The position numbers and the translations under genes are program-made. Below, piece by piece: positions 60,487 to 64,000 of a stretch of DNA of 64,000 bases. Below the pieces are notes generated by a model. The model was not told where the DNA came from. It was given only the letters and a program-made list of their open reading frames with translations, and searched no databases. Location of the stretch: the NCBI GenBank assembly GCA_028023455.1, contig JAQFVV010000073.1:1349001-1413000 (forward strand), given 5' to 3'. The first letter of the stretch is position 1. Each line of letters begins with the position of its first letter. The DNA comes from Epiperipatus broadwayi. Its lineage: Eukaryota; Onychophora; Udeonychophora; Euonychophora; Peripatidae.

Positions 60487-61617
60487 ACAAAATTTTATAT
60501 TATTGTAATCAAAAAAGCAAGTCATATATAGCCATTCCTATCTCCAGGCCAAATGGTTTCAAGCTTATGGCTCATCTCAGTGAAGATCTAGAATATTCAG
60601 ACACTAAATCTAAAATATCAACTCAAAATACAGCACTTATTTCATATGTAATATTTAATAAATAAAATTAAAAGTGTGTGTAGCGCTTGAAAGAGAAGCT
60701 ATAAAGAGTGCAAAAATATTAAATGCTTAGCACTTTTGATGTGGGTTGCTTCATACCCATAGAAATACTGAGCAGTGCAGAACAGGTAGATAATATTTAA
60801 GTAGAAACTCAGAAGTTTTTGAACATGAAAATGTCTTTTACTCCAGCTATCTAACTTAAATAACTACATGGGACTGAATCAAATTCAGATCTACGATATA
60901 TTAATAACCTTGGCATAACCTTAAAGGTAAAACTATAATAATCAAAAAAAGCCAAGTTTTGTATAATGTGACACTACTTTTATAAGCTTGTATTTACGAA
61001 AATGTAATATAGAGAGCTTACGAATAGCTCAAACAAGCTCTTAATTGATAAGTGTGGTAAGAGGAAATATTTAAAATCTCTATCCAGAACCATTTCTATT
61101 TCCAGACCAATTGGTTTTGAGCTTATGGTTCACTTCAGAGATGAGTTAGAATATTTAGACATTAGATCTAAAATATCAACTCAAAATTCAGTACTTATTT
61201 CATATGTACATTTTTGTAAATACAAGCTTATAAAAGTAATGTCACGTTATATATGACTTGCTTTTTTTGATTATTATAAATTTTATCTTAAAGGCTTTAG
61301 CTATGCTGAGGCTATTAATATATGATAGATCTGAATTTGGTTCAGTCCCATATGGCTATTTAAGTTGGATAGCTGTAGTAAAAGACATTTTTATGTCCGA
61401 AAACTTCAGAGTTTCTACTTAAATATTATATATGAAATAAGTACTGCGTTTTGAGTTGATATTTTAGATCTAGTGTCTGAACATTCTAGCTCTTCACTGA
61501 GGTTAGTCATAAGCTCAAAAACAATTGGTTTTGGAGATAGGAATGGTTCCGGATAGAGATTTTAAATATTTTCTCTTAACGCACTTATCAATTAAGAGCT
61601 TGTTTGAGCTATTGGTA

Positions 61618-61640
<23 letters not shown>
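60487..61640. repeat. Complex inverted repeat cluster, order B-A-B'-A'
   Basis: Block B (about 60,797-61,008) is inverted at 61,205-61,422. Block A (about 61,010-61,200, with CAAACAAGCTCTTAATTG, CCAGACCAATTGGTTTTGAG and AAAATATCAACTCAAAA) is inverted at 61,430-61,625. A shortened direct copy of B joined to A lies at 60,487-60,650 (AATCAAAAAAGCAAGTCATA then CCATTCCTATCTCCAGG). The order B-A-B'-A' is not a simple hairpin. It fits a head-to-head dimer read from a circular or tandem template. No coding capacity is seen. Confidence 0.8.

Positions 61641-61709
<69 letters not shown>
61620..61709. repeat. (TC)n(TA)n compound microsatellite
   Basis: A run of TC repeats passes directly into a TA array and starts inside the end of block A'. 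The Ser-Leu and Ile-Tyr frames over it on both strands are artefacts. Confidence 0.97.
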
Positions 61710-61713
<4 letters not shown>

Positions 61714-63055
61714 ATGACATTTTCTTTATTATATATATATAAAAGATTTGCATCTTTCGTTTTCTGCATTGGGATTTATTCGAAAATTAATCTTTCTTAG
61801 TTACTAGGATTAATTTTAATAATGTATCTTTTTATTTAGAAAATAAAAATAAAGAAATGATTTGGCTTATTAATAATTAATCACCTATTTTATTCATAAT
61901 TAATGAAGTTGTTTATTAAATTATTCAAGAAGTAATTAGTGTAATTATCACAAATACTTTTTTTGCATATTACCATATTTTTATTCTGTTATTTTTCTTA
62001 TCATTCCTTTGACGGATTATTAATTAATGAAAACAAACCAAATAATAATGTTTAATTTTAAAATAGGTTACGTTATAAATTTTAAGTTTAGATAAATTTA
62101 ATTTTAAAAAATTGACATCAAAATTAAAATATACAAAAGAAAATTAATAAAAAAAAACAATAATTAATATTACAAACTTTTAAAAATTCTAATTTTGTGA
62201 ATAAAAATATTTGAAAATGATGAGAACAAAAAAAGAGAATAAAGGGGATGCCTTCATTATTATTAAAAATCTAAAAATGAATCGGGTAAAATAAAAATAA
62301 TTAATGCGTGTATTTTTTGCCTATTAATGTGAGAAGGAACGTGGAAATAAAACAATTAAAATATATATAAAGAGGAGAAATGAAGTTTTAAAATGTTTTA
62401 AATTAGAAGAGGTAAACAATGATGAAATATATTTAAAATTGCAATTCTTTGATTTACAACTTATCAATGACTCAATTAAATAACAAAACAGAGAAAGGGA
62501 AAATAATTAAATAAAAAAACTCATAAAGTGAAAATAATAAGAATATGGACCCAACATTAATTTTTAACTAGACCAATGGTGACAATGATGCAGAAATATG
62601 TAAATAAACTGTGAAGGTGGGTGATGGTGGTCACTAACAATGAAAAGACCTTCTAACTCACACAAACAAAATAATTATGGCAATCATCCATAATAAATTG
62701 AATAATATATTAAAATGCAAAAATGTTGTGAAATTGAGTACATTTTAGAGTAAAATAATTAATAGTTGCATTTTCTCATTCATACAACCATAAGCCATAC
62801 TATAGAAATTGTTGAACAGCTCAGACAATAAGTTATGAAAATTTATTAATAAAATATAAATACAAAAGTCTCTTCAGCAATCCATAATAAACAGCAAAGG
62901 ATAAGACAGTATGCATCATTAAGTTTGCTAACTTTTAGGCAAGGAGCGTTTGAGTAGTCTTCTATTCTTAATTTACTTTCTAGCTAAGATCATCTAGATA
63001 TCAATTTACACATTATTTAAAAAAAGTTATTTTGGTTGGTTACAGGTCAACCATC
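61710..63055. other. AT-rich region without recognisable genes
   Basis: AT-rich sequence with no supported coding or repeat feature. Confidence 0.5.
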
Positions 63056-63064
63056 TGCAAAAAA

Positions 63065-63191
63065 ATCTTAGGAAAGCTGTCAAGCATTGATGGCCTAGTG
63101 GTTAGCATAGTTGCCTTCCAAGCAGCTGGCCTGGTTCACTTCCCAGTCAACGCATTTGACACATGGAAAGTAAAACATCTTAGGAAAGTTG
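63065..63191 (+). mobile_element. tRNA-Gly(UCC)-derived SINE with 15-bp target-site duplication
   Basis: ATCTTAGGAAAGCTG (63,065-63,079) and ATCTTAGGAAAGTTG (63,177-63,191) form the duplication, with one difference. The tRNA part (63,084-63,154) has the acceptor GCATTG.../...CAACGCA, the A-box GGCCTAGTGG, an anticodon arm with loop CTTCCAA (anticodon TCC, Gly), the B-box GGTTCACTTCC and a 3' CA. It is followed by TTTGACACATGG and an A-rich tail. The tail matches the TGACACATGRGG tail of the three minus-strand SINEs, so they share a 3' end. Confidence 0.9.
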
Positions 63192-63429
63192 AAACAAATT
63201 CTGAATTTATTTAGTTAAGATGTTAACCAGATCATAGCCTGGGCTACAGATATGTTATCATTGTATGAATGAAATGTTGACTTATATATAGAAAAATTGC
63301 TTCTTTTGAATCTTCTAAATTTAGTACTCCATATTCCTTTTTTTTTTCAAATTATGCTGACTTAGCTGAATAGTTTATATAAATTAAATATTAACTCTTT
63401 GCATGATCCTTTCATTTAAAAGTGAAGTG

Positions 63430-63880
63430 GCTTGATGTCACTCTAAATCAGTCACTTTTCATACTACGATTACGATTTTGCGCTCGTTTAAAAGATTAAA
63501 AAAAGTTATGTAAGATGCTGCCCTCTCTTGAATTATTTTACAAATAAAAAATCAATAAATATGACCATATATATCAATCAAAAGAAAAGTACCACCTTTT
63601 CTTGAATCTTATTGGCTGTTAATTTTGACAATAAAGAAAATGGCTGCCAAAAAGTAAAGAGTTATGATCTGTTTTTGTTTTATTTTGAAAATGATAAATG
63701 AATGTTTTAGACCATTTTAACGGTATTTTTGACAAATTATTTTGATAAATTATGCTAAAAATAAAATTATTTTGGAAAAATAGTAAGACTTTTAACAAAA
63801 ATTAATTGGTTTTTTTCTGCAACTAAAATAGGCAAAGAATATCATGTCGTAAGTAAAACGTTTTGATTGGTAAGATTTCC
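63430..63880 (+). promoter_or_regulatory. Candidate promoter or first exon at the window edge
   Basis: Several CpGs cluster at 63,467-63,487 in an otherwise CpG-poor window. Further on come ATTGGCTG (inverted CCAAT-like) near 63,609 and AAAATGGCTGCC near 63,639, similar to a YY1-type ATGGC motif. Near 63,843 ATGTC is followed by GTAAGTAAA, a good splice donor. Together they could mark a gene start running out of the window, but each signal alone is weak. Confidence 0.2.
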
Positions 63881-64000
63881 TTTTACATTTTCTGCTAGTG
63901 AAAATTTATATAATTATATAATAACAATTTATTTTTGAAAAAACTTTTGTTCATTTTCATAATCTGACAAATTATTAATATACTTTTTATAAATGAAACT

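Noticed and set aside
61515-61800. Frames with Ser-Leu/Arg-Glu and Ile-Tyr repeats on both strands
   Set aside because: Translations of the (TC)n(TA)n microsatellite within a repeat cluster.
63084-63154. Functional tRNA-Gly gene
   Set aside because: The acceptor ends and stems carry mismatches, it is followed by a SINE tail and flanked by a target-site duplication, so it is a retroposed copy.

Overview
The window is AT-rich (about three quarters A+T by eye) eukaryotic DNA with no operons, no convincing complete host gene and a very heavy load of decayed mobile elements. The mix suggests an invertebrate animal: a Penelope-like element (PLE) with a GIY-YIG endonuclease, at least three lineages of non-LTR retrotransposon, tRNA-derived SINEs, a pogo/Tigger-like TIR element, and long TA, GATA and AAT arrays. 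I cannot name the species or the phylum. Nearly all open reading frames are chance frames or frames inside repeats.

Layout. 0-1.2 kb: two foldback elements, one carrying a GIY-YIG endonuclease fragment and one a PLE end. 4.2 kb: 3' end of an RTE-type LINE. 11.5-13 kb: a TIR element whose sister copy lies at 33.2-34.1 kb. 14.6 kb: a GC-richer block that could be an exon. 15.3 kb: a perfect-looking foldback (family Y). 18.7-21.4 kb: an I/R1-type LINE on the minus strand. 21.4-24.2 kb: a family Y element, a second LINE lineage and a 73-bp-arm palindrome (family Z). 26.6-29.6 kb: unassigned GC-richer sequence. 29.8-32 kb: a degenerate PLE with an inverted partial copy. 32.1-36.6 kb: family X elements, a SINE, the second TIR element and a LINE 3' tail. 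40.8-41.7 kb: LINE fragment and family Y. 48.6-50.9 kb: an RTE LINE with a 5' inversion followed by family X. 51.5-52.1 kb: GATA array. 55-56.5 kb: a foldback with a SINE inserted in it, and a family Z element. 59.6-61.7 kb: family Y and a complex set of inverted repeats. 63.1 kb: a tRNA-Gly-derived SINE.

The most interesting signal is a set of short repeats (families X and Z, perhaps Y) that contain hammerhead-ribozyme cores: CUGANGA, a stem II hairpin, GAA, and then a self-complementary stem III of the kind that works as a dimer. Family X copies are flanked by 13-14 bp target-site duplications. One X copy is a head-to-head dimer and another is a head-to-tail unit with short terminal direct repeats. 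Known PLEs and metazoan retrozymes carry hammerheads, and a PLE sits in the same window, so these may be non-autonomous elements mobilised by PLE machinery. The tendency of many unrelated families here to exist as head-to-head inverted dimers is a second, window-wide pattern.
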